The position numbers and the translations under genes were made by a program. A stretch of DNA of 64,000 bases from Paraburkholderia gardini (GTDB lineage Bacteria > Pseudomonadota > Gammaproteobacteria > Burkholderiales > Burkholderiaceae): the NCBI RefSeq assembly GCF_907164575.1, contig NZ_CAJQYY010000028.1, positions 35,005-99,004 of the forward strand. The letters run 5' to 3'. Numbering within the stretch: the stretch's first letter is position 1; the number at the start of each line of letters is the position of its first letter. This document shows, in pieces, positions 33,432 through 43,400 of this stretch. The notes under the pieces are model-generated. The model did no database searches. It was not told where the DNA came from and worked only from the letters and a program-made list of their open reading frames with translations.

Positions 33432-34691
33432 ATGGTGGCGAACTGGATACGAACGGCGCTGGGCGCGCTCGCGGCAGTGTCGGTGACGCTCGCGCACGCC
33501 GGCGGCGAACCCGTGCGTCTCGCGCTGATCGAGGGCATGTCCGGGCCGTTTGCCAACGCGGGCGCGGCGGTGGAGCGGAACCTGCGGCTCGGCGTCGAGC
33601 GCGTGAACGCGGCGGGCGGCGTGAAACTGAAGGATGGCGCGCATCCGCTCGAACTCGTCGTGCTGGACAGCAAGGGCAGCGCCGAAGAAGCGCTTGTGCA
33701 ACTGCGGGCAGCCGCCGACCAGCATATCGGCTACATCCTTCAGGGCAACAGTTCCGCGGTCGCCGCGGCGCTGCTGGGCGCGATCGAAAAGCAGAACGCC
33801 CGTGAACCGGACAACCGCGAACTGCTGCTCAACTATTCCGCCGACGATCCCGCGCTTACCAACGCGAACTGCAGTTTCTGGCACTTCCGTTTCGACGCCC
33901 ACATCGGCATGCGCATGGATGCGCTCGCCGATGTGATCCAGCGCGACCCGTCCGTGAAGAAAGTCTACTTGCTGAACCAGGATTACAGTTTTGGCCACGA
34001 CGTCAGCACGCTCGCGCGCGAGGCGCTGAAGGCGAAGCGGCCGGATATCGGCATTGTCGGTGACGAATTCCATCCGATCGGCCGGGTGAAGGATTTCGCG
34101 CCTTACATCGCGAAAATCCGCGCGAGCGGCGCGGACGCGGTCGTGACGGGCAACTGGGGCAACGATCTGACGCTGCTCGTCAAGGCGGCGCGCGAGCAGG
34201 GGCTCAACACGAAGTTCTACACGTTCTACGGCAACAGTCTGGGCGCGCCGGCGGCACTGGGCGACGCGGGCGTCGGCCGGGTCGTGGCGGTCGCCGACTG
34301 GCATCCGAACGCGGGCGGCGCCGCCTCGGACGCGTGGTACAAGGCGTTTCGCACCCGTTTTCCCGCTGCCGCCGACGACTACCCCGTGTTGCGCATGGAA
34401 ATCATGATCGAGATGCTGGCTTCAGCGATGAACAGTGCGGCAAGCGCCCGGCCGGAGGCGGTCGCGAAGGCGCTGGAGGGCAGGACGTTCGACAACGGCT
34501 TTCACGCGTCGTGGATGCGCGCAGCGGACCACCAGTTCATCCAGCCCCTTTATGTGATGGAAATGGAGAAGGCAGGCACGCCAGGTGTGCGTTTCGACAA
34601 TGAAGGTTCCGGCTATGGCTTTCGCACCGTGCTGGCACTGCCGGCGGCACGCACTGAGCCATCCACTGTGTGTCGCATGAAACGCCCCTGA
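33432..34691 (+). CDS. Branched-chain amino acid type ABC substrate-binding protein (orphan)
   Basis: Periplasmic binding protein of the Leu/Ile/Val class (Peripla_BP_6), 419 residues. ATG at 33432 begins a signal peptide of about 24 residues ending VSVTLAHAGG. Mature protein: VRLALIEGMSGPFANAGAAVERNLRLGVE, LDSKGSAEEAL, NSSAVAAALLGAI, YLLNQDYSFGHDV and VTGNWGNDLTLLVKAA. There is no permease or ATPase gene beside it, so its transporter must lie elsewhere or it acts with a shared one. The ligand is unknown: an amino acid, amide or aromatic acid is possible. Confidence 0.88.
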   Translation: MVANWIRTALGALAAVSVTLAHAGGEPVRLALIEGMSGPFANAGAAVERNLRLGVERVNAAGGVKLKDGAHPLELVVLDSKGSAEEALVQLRAAADQHIGYILQGNSSAVAAALLGAIEKQNAREPDNRELLLNYSADDPALTNANCSFWHFRFDAHIGMRMDALADVIQRDPSVKKVYLLNQDYSFGHDVSTLAREALKAKRPDIGIVGDEFHPIGRVKDFAPYIAKIRASGADAVVTGNWGNDLTLLVKAAREQGLNTKFYTFYGNSLGAPAALGDAGVGRVVAVADWHPNAGGAASDAWYKAFRTRFPAAADDYPVLRMEIMIEMLASAMNSAASARPEAVAKALEGRTFDNGFHASWMRAADHQFIQPLYVMEMEKAGTPGVRFDNEGSGYGFRTVLALPAARTEPSTVCRMKRP

Positions 34692-34791
34692 ACGCTCGCG
34701 AACGCCCGTGAGCACGCCGGGCGTGCCTTTGGGGCGGATTCCCGTTGCAAGGGGCTGTAAGGGAAGGGTTCGCGGGCCGTTTGGGCTGTGC

Positions 34792-34797
34792 TACAAT
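34792..34797 (+). promoter_or_regulatory. -10 box of rpsO
   Basis: TACAAT 73 bases before rpsO; TTCGCG lies 17 bases upstream as a weak -35. Likely the rpsO promoter. Confidence 0.45.
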
Positions 34798-34869
34798 ACG
34801 CCCCTCGTTGTACCCCCACGGCACGGCCTTTCTTCCGTGACCGCCTGTTCAGTAATCAAGGAAATCAAT

Positions 34870-35142
34870 ATGTCCGCAGTTGAAACAAGCAAGAAGTCCG
34901 ACGTCGTCGCGCAATTCGCGCGCGCAGCAAACGACACGGGCTCCCCCGAAGTTCAGGTCGCGCTGCTCACGACCCGTATCAACGAACTGACCGTTCACTT
35001 CAAGGCTCACACGAAGGATCACCACAGCCGCCGCGGCCTGCTGCGCATGGTGAGCCGCCGTCGCAAGCTGCTCGACTACCTGAAGGGCAAGGACGCTGAC
35101 CGTTACCGCGCGCTGATCGAGAAGCTGGGTCTGCGTAAGTAA
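34870..35142 (+). CDS. rpsO: 30S ribosomal protein S15
   Basis: Primary 16S rRNA-binding protein of the small subunit platform, 90 residues. Seen: SPEVQVALLTTRINELTVHFKAHTKDHHSRRGLLRMVSRRRKLLDYLK, the characteristic S15 helices. ATG at 34870 follows AAGGAAA. The gene sits before pnp as in most proteobacteria; a terminator-like hairpin at 35164-35200 separates them and may be partly read through. Confidence 0.98.
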   Translation: MSAVETSKKSDVVAQFARAANDTGSPEVQVALLTTRINELTVHFKAHTKDHHSRRGLLRMVSRRRKLLDYLKGKDADRYRALIEKLGLRK

Positions 35143-35163
35143 TCGGGTTGGTCTCTCAGCAAG

Positions 35164-35200
35164 ATGCCTGTGTCAGTCAGCTGATACAGGCATTTTGTTT
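35164..35200 (+). terminator. Terminator after rpsO
   Basis: ATGCCTGTGTCAG and CTGATACAGGCAT form a 13-bp stem with one G-U pair and a TCAG loop, followed by a T-rich stretch. Confidence 0.85.
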
Positions 35201-35308
35201 TTGAACGATGCGCTTCATGTGAGGTGCATCGAGGCGTCATCCGCGATGCGCATGGAAGATCATGCGGTGGGTGACCAGAACACGACCGGGCCTCAGGGCA
35301 GAGTTTTG

Positions 35309-35421
35309 TGTCATTCCAGCGGTTCGCGCGAGAAAAGCGTGGTTCTCTGGAATGGCATAACACTTCTCTTCCCATGTGGCACCGGTTCTGGCGTTGCCGC
35401 GCCGCTGTCCGTCCGCGCGGC
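35309..35421 (+). promoter_or_regulatory. pnp leader RNA hairpins
   Basis: TGTCATTCCAG (35309-35319) pairs with CTGGAATGGCA (35347-35357) over 11 bp with one G-U, enclosing 27 bases. A second stem GCCGCGC/GCGCGGC (35396-35402 and 35415-35421) lies just before the ribosome binding site. Enteric pnp leaders carry a long stem cut by RNase III, which lets PNPase repress its own mRNA; a similar role is inferred here. The rest of the 301-base gap (35143-35443) holds only the rpsO terminator and a small GCATCG/CGATGC stem. Confidence 0.5.
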
Positions 35422-35443
35422 ATAACGAAGAAAAGGAGTGACT

Positions 35444-37585
35444 ATGTTCAACAAGATCGTCAAAGAATTCAAATGGGGACAACATAACGTTCGCCTCGAG
35501 ACGGGTGAAATCGCCCGCCAGGCAAGCGGTGCTGTGCTCGTCGATGTCGAAGATACCGTGGTGCTGGCCACCGTTGTCGGTGCCAAAACGGCAAAGCCGG
35601 GTCAGGATTTCTTCCCGCTGACCGTCGATTACCTCGAAAAAACCTATGCCGCCGGCAAGATCCCGGGTGGCTTCTTCCGTCGCGAAGGCCGTCCGTCGGA
35701 AGGCGAAACGCTGATTTCGCGCCTGATCGACCGTCCGCTGCGCCCGCTGTTCCCGGAAGGCTTCTACAACGAAGTTCAGGTCGTGATCCACGTCCTGTCG
35801 CTGAACCCGGATGTTCCCGCTGACATTCCCGCGCTGATCGGCGCGTCGGCGGCGCTCGCTATTTCCGGTCTGCCGTTCAACGGCCCGGTTGGCGCAGCAC
35901 GCGTGGCGTGGATCAACAACGAATACGTGCTGAACCCGACGCGTCCGCAAATGAAGGAATCGGCGCTCGACCTGATCGTCGCCGGTACGGAACGCGCGGT
36001 GCTGATGGTGGAATCGGAAGCGCAGCAACTGAGCGAAGAAGTGATGCTCGGCGGCGTGGTGTTCGGCCACGAACAGATGCAGATCGCGATCGACGCGATC
36101 CATGAGCTTGTCCGCGAAGGCGGCAAGCCGGAATGGGACTGGAAGCCGGCCGCGAAGAACGAGCCGCTGATCGCGCGCGTGACGGAACTGGCGCAAGCCG
36201 ACCTGCTCGCCGCTTACCAGTTGCGCGACAAGCAGGCGCGTTCGACGAAGCTGAAGGAAGTGTACGCAGCCACGTCGGCAAAGCTGGAAGAAGAAGCGGC
36301 TGCGGCCGGCACGGTTGCGGCCGACAAGGCCTCCGTCGGCAACGTGCTGTTCGACATCGAAGCGAAGATCGTCCGTACGCAGATCCTGAACGGCGAGCCG
36401 CGTATCGACGGCCGCGACACGCGCACGGTGCGTCCGATCGAAATCCGTACCGGCGTGCTGCCGCGTACGCACGGCTCGGCGCTCTTCACGCGTGGCGAAA
36501 CGCAGGCGCTGGTTGTCGCGACACTCGGCACGAAGGGCGACGAGCAGAACATCGACGCGCTCGAAGGCGAGTACCGCGAACGCTTCATGCTCCACTACAA
36601 CATGCCTCCGTTCGCGACCGGCGAAACGGGGCGCGTCGGTTCGCCGAAGCGCCGCGAAATCGGTCACGGCCGTCTGGCCAAGCGTGCGCTGGCCGCGTGC
36701 CTGCCGGGTGCCGACGAATTCGGCTACTCGATTCGCGTCGTGTCGGAAATCACGGAATCGAACGGTTCGTCGTCGATGGCTTCGGTGTGCGGCGGCTGCC
36801 TCGCATTGATGGACGCCGGCGTGCCGATGAAGGCGCACGTCGCCGGCATCGCGATGGGCCTGATTCTCGAAGGCAACAAGTTCGCGGTGCTGACCGACAT
36901 CCTCGGCGACGAAGATCACCTCGGCGACATGGACTTCAAGGTGGCGGGTACGGAGCAAGGCGTGACCGCGCTGCAGATGGACATCAAGATCCAGGGCATC
37001 ACGAAGGAAATCATGCAGGTCGCCCTCGCGCAGGCGAAGGAAGGCCGTATGCATATCCTCGGCAAGATGACATCGGCTGTTTCGGGTGCGAACACGGAAC
37101 TGTCGGAATTCGCGCCACGCATGATCACCATCAAGATCAATCCGGAAAAAATCCGCGATGTGATCGGCAAGGGCGGTTCGGTGATCCGCGCGCTGACCGA
37201 GGAAACCGGCACGACGATCGATATTTCGGACGACGGCGTCGTGACGATCGCAAGCACGAGCAGCGAAGGCATGGCCGAAGCGAAAAAGCGCATCGAAAAC
37301 ATCACGCTGGAAGTCGAAGTCGGTCAGGTGTATGACGGCACGGTGCTGAAGCTGCTGGATTTCGGTGCGATCGTGAACATCCTGCCGGGCAAGGACGGTC
37401 TGCTGCATATCTCCGAGATCGCGAACGAGCGCATCAAGGACATCAACGACTACCTGAAGGACGGCCAGCACGTGAAGGTCAAGGTCATTCAGACGGACGA
37501 GAAGGGTCGCGTGCGTCTGTCGGCCAAGGCGTTGCTGAACGAAGCACCGGCTGGCGCGCCGCAAGACGAGCCGACGCCGCAGTAA
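35444..37585 (+). CDS. pnp: Polyribonucleotide nucleotidyltransferase (PNPase)
   Basis: Phosphorolytic 3'-5' exoribonuclease and degradosome component, 713 residues. Domain order: RNase PH 1 (about 10-145, FFRREGRPSEGETL), helical linker, RNase PH 2 (about 310-545, RTHGSALFTRGETQALV), KH (about 555-615, IRDVIGKGGSVIRAL) and S1 (about 620-690, GTVLKLLDFGAIVNILPG). ATG at 35444 has AAAAGGAG at good spacing; an in-frame GTG at 35438 is too close to it. A strong terminator follows at 37601-37635. Confidence 0.98.
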   Translation: MFNKIVKEFKWGQHNVRLETGEIARQASGAVLVDVEDTVVLATVVGAKTAKPGQDFFPLTVDYLEKTYAAGKIPGGFFRREGRPSEGETLISRLIDRPLRPLFPEGFYNEVQVVIHVLSLNPDVPADIPALIGASAALAISGLPFNGPVGAARVAWINNEYVLNPTRPQMKESALDLIVAGTERAVLMVESEAQQLSEEVMLGGVVFGHEQMQIAIDAIHELVREGGKPEWDWKPAAKNEPLIARVTELAQADLLAAYQLRDKQARSTKLKEVYAATSAKLEEEAAAAGTVAADKASVGNVLFDIEAKIVRTQILNGEPRIDGRDTRTVRPIEIRTGVLPRTHGSALFTRGETQALVVATLGTKGDEQNIDALEGEYRERFMLHYNMPPFATGETGRVGSPKRREIGHGRLAKRALAACLPGADEFGYSIRVVSEITESNGSSSMASVCGGCLALMDAGVPMKAHVAGIAMGLILEGNKFAVLTDILGDEDHLGDMDFKVAGTEQGVTALQMDIKIQGITKEIMQVALAQAKEGRMHILGKMTSAVSGANTELSEFAPRMITIKINPEKIRDVIGKGGSVIRALTEETGTTIDISDDGVVTIASTSSEGMAEAKKRIENITLEVEVGQVYDGTVLKLLDFGAIVNILPGKDGLLHISEIANERIKDINDYLKDGQHVKVKVIQTDEKGRVRLSAKALLNEAPAGAPQDEPTPQ

Positions 37586-37600
37586 TGCGTTAGCAGGATG

Positions 37601-37635
37601 ACGGCCGGTGGCGTGAATGCGCGCCGGCCGTTTTT
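37601..37635 (+). terminator. Terminator of pnp
   Basis: ACGGCCGG (37601-37608) and CCGGCCGT (37624-37631) form a perfect 8-bp stem followed by TTTTT. Confidence 0.85.
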
Positions 37636-37644
37636 CATGGAGGA

Positions 37645-37695
37645 TGGATTGCACTGCCAGCCGTGCGGCACCTGCCGGGCTGGCAGTGCAATCCA
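37645..37695. repeat. 18-bp perfect inverted repeat before the quinone oxidoreductase gene
   Basis: Arms TGGATTGCACTGCCAGCC (37645-37662) and GGCTGGCAGTGCAATCCA (37678-37695) are exact reverse complements around a 15-base loop. It lies between the pnp terminator and the Shine-Dalgarno sequence at 37703-37707. There is no T run, so it is not a standard terminator. It could be an extragenic palindromic repeat, an mRNA 5' stabiliser or a large operator. Confidence 0.9.
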
Positions 37696-37715
37696 CACCT
37701 TTGGAGGTGATGCAG

Positions 37716-38732
37716 ATGAAAGCTGTCGAGATTACCGAATTCGGCGCACCGGATGTCCTGAAGCTGGCCGAACGGCCGATGCCGGAACCGAAAGCGGGCG
37801 AAGTGCTGATCAAGGTGGCGGCGTCGGGCATCAACCGTCCGGACGTGTTCCAGCGCAAGGGCGCGTATGCGCCGCCGCACGGCGCGTCCGATCTGCCGGG
37901 GCTGGAGGTCGCGGGCGAGATCGTCGGCGGTTCGATCGACGAACGGCATAACCCGTTCGGCCTGAAAGTGGGCGATCGTGTGTGTGCGCTGCTCGCGGGC
38001 GGCGGTTACGCGGAATACGCCGTGGCACCGCTGGCGCAATGCCTGCCGGTGCCGAAGGGTTTGACGGACATCGAGGCAGCGTCGCTGCCGGAGACGTTCT
38101 TCACGGTGTGGAGCAACGTGTTCGATCGCGCGAAGCTGGGCGCGGGCGAGGGCGGCGCGAACGAAACGTTCATGGTGCAGGGCGGCTCGAGCGGCATCGG
38201 CGTGACGGCGATCCAGATCGCGCATGCGCTGGGTTTTCGCGTATTCGCGACGGCCGGCTCGGACGACAAATGCCGTGCGTGCGAAGAACTGGGTGCCGAA
38301 CGGGCGATCAACTACAGGACTGAGGATTTCGTCGAAGTGGTGAAGTCGCTGACGAACGATCGCGGCGTCGACGTCATTCTCGATATGGTGGCCGGGAGCT
38401 ACGTTCCGCGTGAGCTGACAGCACTCGCCAATGGCGGCCGCCTCGTGCTGATCGCGTTGCTCGGCGGGGCGAAGGCGGAGGTGAACCTGAGCGACATCCT
38501 GCGCCGCCGTCTGACGATTACCGGTTCGACGCTGCGTCCGCAACCGGTCGAATTCAAGGCGGGGATCGCGGCGAACCTGAAAGAGCATGTGTGGCCCCAT
38601 ATCGAAGCGGGCCGTATCAAGCCGGTTGTGCATCGCGTGTTTCCGGCCGCGCAGGCTGCCGACGCGCACGCACTGATGGAAAGCAGTGCCCACGTCGGCA
38701 AGATCGTACTGAATTGGGGCGCGGATGTTTAA
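37716..38732 (+). CDS. NAD(P)H-quinone oxidoreductase (PIG3-like, MDR family)
   Basis: Zinc-free medium-chain dehydrogenase/reductase of 338 residues resembling TP53I3/PIG3 and bacterial quinone oxidoreductases. Seen: MKAVEITEFGAPDVLKL, SGINRPDVFQRKG, LPGLEVAGEI, the nucleotide-binding VQGGSSGIGVTAIQIA, and GSTLRPQPVEFKAGIA. No Cys/His catalytic zinc ligands are visible. ATG at 37716 is 8 bases after GGAGG; ATG at 37710 is too close. An unusual 18-bp inverted repeat lies just upstream. Confidence 0.92.
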   Translation: MKAVEITEFGAPDVLKLAERPMPEPKAGEVLIKVAASGINRPDVFQRKGAYAPPHGASDLPGLEVAGEIVGGSIDERHNPFGLKVGDRVCALLAGGGYAEYAVAPLAQCLPVPKGLTDIEAASLPETFFTVWSNVFDRAKLGAGEGGANETFMVQGGSSGIGVTAIQIAHALGFRVFATAGSDDKCRACEELGAERAINYRTEDFVEVVKSLTNDRGVDVILDMVAGSYVPRELTALANGGRLVLIALLGGAKAEVNLSDILRRRLTITGSTLRPQPVEFKAGIAANLKEHVWPHIEAGRIKPVVHRVFPAAQAADAHALMESSAHVGKIVLNWGADV

Positions 38733-38742
38733 TCCTGCTGGT

Positions 38743-38772
38743 TTGACCCGATCCGTCAACGCACAGTAAAAT
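38743..38772 (+). promoter_or_regulatory. tpiA promoter
   Basis: TTGACC (38743-38748), 18-base spacer, TAAAAT (38767-38772). Good match to a sigma-70 promoter; start near 38779, about 80 bases before tpiA. Confidence 0.65.
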
Positions 38773-38860
38773 TACATGTTTTGCGCTCGACGCACGATTC
38801 ACGGATGCTAAAAGACGGGCCGACGCGTAGTTCGAGCCTGTCTCACGACAAGACGAGACA

Positions 38861-39643
38861 ATGTCGAAACAACGAGCGAAAGCAGTAGTCGGTAACTGGA
38901 AGATGTTCGGTCGTCTGGCCCATAACGCGAGCCTGATGAAGGCCGTGGCACAAGGTGTCGCCGCTTTGCCGGAAGGCCTCCTTGTGGGGCTGTGCGTGCC
39001 GTGTCCGTATCTTTCGCAGGCGCAGTCGCTGCTTGAGGGCTCGCGTGTGGCGTGGGGCGTGCAGGATGTCTCCGCGTTCACCGAAGGTGCCTACACGGGC
39101 GAAGTTGCCGCAGACATGGCTGCCGATTTTGGCGCGAAGTTTGCGATTGTCGGCCACTCCGAGCGTCGTGCGTATCATCGCGAAAGCGCTGAACTGGTGG
39201 CGGCAAAGACGCAGCGTGCGCTCGAAGCGGGATTGATACCGATCGTCTGCGTCGGCGAAACGCTCGAACAGCGTGATGCGGGCGAAACGGAGGCGGTCGT
39301 CGGCGCACAGATCGACGAGGTGCTTGCGAAACTTTCGCTGGAAGAAGCGCTTCGTATCGTGGTGGCGTATGAGCCGGTCTGGGCGATTGGCACGGGCAAG
39401 AGCGCGACGGCTGTGCAGGCGCAACAGGTGCATGCGTTTTTGCGCGGGCGTCTTGCCGCGAAAGACGCGGCAGTGGCTGATGTACACGTGCTCTATGGCG
39501 GTAGTGTGAAGCCCGACAATGCGGAAGAGTTGTTCCGTCAGCCGGATATCGATGGTGGCCTGATCGGCGGCGCATCGTTGAAAGACAAGGATTTCCTGGC
39601 GATCTGCAACGCGGCGCAAGCCGTGATGGCCGACGCGGCGTAA
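38861..39643 (+). CDS. tpiA: Triosephosphate isomerase
   Basis: Glycolytic and gluconeogenic enzyme interconverting dihydroxyacetone phosphate and glyceraldehyde 3-phosphate; cytoplasmic TIM barrel of 260 residues. Catalytic residues seen: Asn and Lys of GNWKM, His of IVGHSERR, Glu of AYEPVWAIGTG, then the phosphate loop YGGSVKPDN. secG follows after 97 bases, then tRNA-Leu and the nuo operon, the usual order in beta-proteobacteria. Confidence 0.98.
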   Translation: MSKQRAKAVVGNWKMFGRLAHNASLMKAVAQGVAALPEGLLVGLCVPCPYLSQAQSLLEGSRVAWGVQDVSAFTEGAYTGEVAADMAADFGAKFAIVGHSERRAYHRESAELVAAKTQRALEAGLIPIVCVGETLEQRDAGETEAVVGAQIDEVLAKLSLEEALRIVVAYEPVWAIGTGKSATAVQAQQVHAFLRGRLAAKDAAVADVHVLYGGSVKPDNAEELFRQPDIDGGLIGGASLKDKDFLAICNAAQAVMADAA

Positions 39644-39740
39644 GCCGCTCAGGCCGGGCAGGACGTCCGGGCGAGGCAGGCCCATTGCGTGCACCACACA
39701 TGGTGTTGCGCGGTTAAATAAAGACTCTCAGGTGAGTGTG

Positions 39741-40118
39741 ATGCTGTATTTGAAAACGTTGATCATCGTCGTTCAATTGCTGTCGGCGCTTGGGGTCATT
39801 GGCCTTGTGTTGCTGCAGCACGGCAAGGGCGCCGATATGGGTGCCGCATTTGGCAGCGGCGCGTCGGGCAGCCTCTTCGGCGCGACGGGCTCGGCAAACT
39901 TTTTGTCGCGCACCACGGCCGTACTTGCTGCCATATTTTTCGTCTCGACACTGACGCTCACGTACCTCGGTTCGGATCGTTCGAGGCCGTCGGCAGGCCT
40001 GCTTGGCGCGGCTGCGACGGCGCCGGCTGCGGCATCGGCCGCATCGGCTCCGGTGGCTGTGCCGGCTGCAATCCCGGCTTCCGCTGCGTCCGCTCCGGGC
40101 CAGGATGTACCGAAATAA
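39741..40118 (+). CDS. secG: Protein-export membrane protein SecG
   Basis: Small subunit of the SecYEG translocon, 125 residues. Two membrane helices (about 5-25 and 52-73) flank the conserved loop QHGKGADMGAAFGSGASGSLFGATGSANFLSRTTA. The C-terminal tail is rich in Ala and Pro, longer than in E. coli (110 residues). ATG at 39741 has AGGTGAG upstream; GTG at 39732 would add three residues and overlap that site. Confidence 0.95.
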   Translation: MLYLKTLIIVVQLLSALGVIGLVLLQHGKGADMGAAFGSGASGSLFGATGSANFLSRTTAVLAAIFFVSTLTLTYLGSDRSRPSAGLLGAAATAPAAASAASAPVAVPAAIPASAASAPGQDVPK

Positions 40119-40231
40119 AATTTTCGGATCAAACGCTTTTTGTGCGTTGAACAAACTGTTTAAACCAGTTACAATTCAAGTCTTGAAGCGATTCGCGGGT
40201 TTTATAGCTTGTTTTCCCGGATTGCAGTAGT

Positions 40232-40316
40232 GCCGACGTGGTGAAATTGGTAGACACGCTATCTTGAGGGGGTAGTGGCGAAAGCTGTGCGAGTTCGAGT
40301 CTCGCCGTCGGCACCA
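40232..40316 (+). tRNA. tRNA-Leu (anticodon GAG)
   Basis: 85 bases with a complete cloverleaf: acceptor stem GCCGACG/CGTCGGC, D arm GTGGTGAAATTGGTAGAC, anticodon stem CTATC/GGTAG with loop TTGAGGG (anticodon GAG at 40266-40268), long variable arm as in class II tRNAs, T arm GAGTTCGAGTCTC and encoded CCA. Reads CUC and CUU. A terminator follows at 40326-40363. Confidence 0.98.
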
Positions 40317-40325
40317 ATGTTATCT

Positions 40326-40363
40326 AATGCCAGCCGATTGCTTTTGCTTCGGCTGGCATTTTT
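40326..40363 (+). terminator. Terminator after tRNA-Leu
   Basis: AATGCCAGCCGA (40326-40337) and TCGGCTGGCATT (40349-40360) form a perfect 12-bp stem followed by TTTTT. It separates the tRNA transcript from the nuo operon. Confidence 0.88.
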
Positions 40364-40486
40364 ACTTCTGGCAGGCTGCTTGCCGTTTGCTTGCATTGCA
40401 AAGCAGGCCGAAGTAATTGGATGTCAGGAAGATGCGGCAAGCTGCGCTCCCTGACCACATTCAGAACCAACCGATTGAGGATAGTC

Positions 40487-40846
40487 TTGAACCTCGCAGC
40501 CTATTTCCCCGTCCTGTTGTTCCTTATTGTTGGAACCGGCTTAGGCGTGGCACTGGTCAGTATCGGCAAGATCCTCGGCCCCAACCGGCCTGACACCGAG
40601 AAGAACGCACCGTACGAGTGCGGCTTCGAGGCATTCGAAGATGCGCGCATGAAGTTCGATGTGCGCTACTACCTGGTTGCCATTCTCTTCATTATTTTCG
40701 ACCTTGAGACCGCGTTCCTGTTCCCGTGGGGCGTTGCCCTGCGCGATATCGGCTGGCCCGGCTTCATGGCGATGATGATTTTCCTGCTCGAATTCCTGCT
40801 TGGCTTCGCCTACATCTGGAAGAAGGGCGGCCTCGATTGGGAATGA
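40487..40846 (+). CDS. nuoA: NADH-quinone oxidoreductase subunit A
   Basis: Membrane-arm subunit of complex I, 119 residues with three helices. The start is a TTG at 40487 preceded by GAGGA; it gives the usual length and N-terminus (NLAAYFPVLLFLIVGTGLG), while the longer frame upstream from 40391 is unconserved. Conserved PYECGFEAFEDARMKFDVRYYLVAILFIIFDLE is present. First gene of a complete nuoA-N operon; its promoter must lie in the 120 bases after the tRNA terminator, but I see no strong match there. Confidence 0.95.
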   Translation: MNLAAYFPVLLFLIVGTGLGVALVSIGKILGPNRPDTEKNAPYECGFEAFEDARMKFDVRYYLVAILFIIFDLETAFLFPWGVALRDIGWPGFMAMMIFLLEFLLGFAYIWKKGGLDWE

Positions 40847-40908
40847 CAGATTAATCGCCGGTTTGCGTGGGTGGCACGGCTTGCCGCCCCGTCTGGAGTG
40901 GAAAGCAA

Positions 40909-41388
40909 ATGAGTATCGAAGGGGTCTTGAAGGAAGGGTTTGTCACCACTACGGCTGACAAGCTGATCAACTGGACGCGCACCGGCTCGCTGTGGCCGAT
41001 GACGTTCGGTCTCGCGTGTTGCGCGGTCGAGATGATGCATGCGGGCGCTGCCCGTTATGACCTCGACCGTTTCGGTGTGGTGTTTCGTCCGAGTCCGCGT
41101 CAGTCGGACGTGATGATCGTCGCCGGCACGCTGTGCAACAAGATGGCGCCCGCCCTGCGCAAGGTCTACGACCAGATGGCCGAGCCGCGCTGGGTGATTT
41201 CGATGGGTTCGTGCGCGAACGGCGGCGGCTATTACCACTACTCGTATTCGGTGGTGCGCGGCTGCGATCGCATCGTGCCGGTCGACGTCTACGTGCCGGG
41301 TTGCCCGCCCACGGCTGAAGCGCTGGTCTACGGCGTGATCCAGCTTCAGGCGAAGATCCGCCGCACCAATACCATCGCCCGTCAATAA
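40909..41388 (+). CDS. nuoB: NADH-quinone oxidoreductase subunit B
   Basis: Peripheral-arm subunit holding the terminal cluster N2, 159 residues. The four Cys ligands are visible: the pair in [10 protein letters not shown], the Cys of [10 protein letters not shown] and the Cys of [13 protein letters not shown] at 40909 gives the normal N-terminus [10 protein letters not shown]. Lies 62 bases after nuoA. Confidence 0.97.
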
Positions 41389-41412
41389 GGCCAACGCCTC
41401 TTCCCCCACTAT

Positions 41413-42015
41413 ATGGCAAGCAAACTCGAGACTCTCAAAGCGAACCTCGAGGCGGCCTTTGGCGGCCGCCTGCTGAGCGTCACCGAAGCAATCGGTGAGC
41501 TGACGATCGTCGTCAAGGCGAGCGATTACCTCGAAGTGGCAACGCGCCTGCGCGACGACAAGTCGCTCGGCTTCGAGCAGTTGATGGACCTGTGTGGCGT
41601 CGACTACCAGACGTACGGCGACGGTACCTACGAAGGCCCGCGTTTCGCGGCCGTGCTGCATCTGCTGTCGGTGGCGAACAACTGGCGTCTGCGTGTGCGC
41701 GTGTTCGCGCCGGACGACGAAGTGCCGTTCGTCGCATCGGTTGTCGATATCTGGAGTTCCGCCAACTGGTACGAGCGCGAAGCGTTCGACCTGTACGGCA
41801 TCGTCTTCGAAGGTCACCCGGACCTGCGCCGGATCCTGACCGACTACGGCTTTATTGGCCACCCGTTCCGCAAGGATTTCCCTGTTTCCGGTTACGTCGA
41901 AATGCGTTACGACCCGGAAGAGAAGCGCGTCGTCTACCAGCCGGTGACGATCGAGCCGCGGGAAATCACGCCGCGCGTGATCCGTGAGGATCGCTATGGC
42001 GGTCTGAAACACTAA
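41413..42015 (+). CDS. nuoC: NADH-quinone oxidoreductase subunit C
   Basis: 30-kDa subunit of the connecting module of complex I, 200 residues. The family signature is seen in ANWYEREAFDLYGIVFEGHPDLRRILTDYGF near residues 117-147, followed by GHPFRKDFPVSGY. It carries no cofactor. It is separate from nuoD, unlike the NuoCD fusion of E. coli, and nuoD starts 9 bases later. Confidence 0.97.
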   Translation: MASKLETLKANLEAAFGGRLLSVTEAIGELTIVVKASDYLEVATRLRDDKSLGFEQLMDLCGVDYQTYGDGTYEGPRFAAVLHLLSVANNWRLRVRVFAPDDEVPFVASVVDIWSSANWYEREAFDLYGIVFEGHPDLRRILTDYGFIGHPFRKDFPVSGYVEMRYDPEEKRVVYQPVTIEPREITPRVIREDRYGGLKH

Positions 42016-42024
42016 GAGAACGCC

Positions 42025-43278
<1,254 letters not shown>

Positions 43279-43400
43279 GCGATTTTCATAACGGCGCGCG
43301 CGGTCCCTCGCGCGTCAAGCAAAGGAACGCCGGGTCTGTCGCAGCAAGCAATGAGCGGCAGGTTTTCGTTCGGTAGGAATTGAAAGAGTCGTGTCTGAAA

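Noticed and set aside
35237..37858. An 873-codon antisense frame over pnp
   Set aside because: Mirrors the codon pattern of pnp, is rich in Arg, His and Val, and has no recognisable domain.
40391..40486. A longer NuoA starting upstream at 40391
   Set aside because: The added residues are not like any NuoA. The TTG at 40487 has a ribosome binding site and gives the family length.
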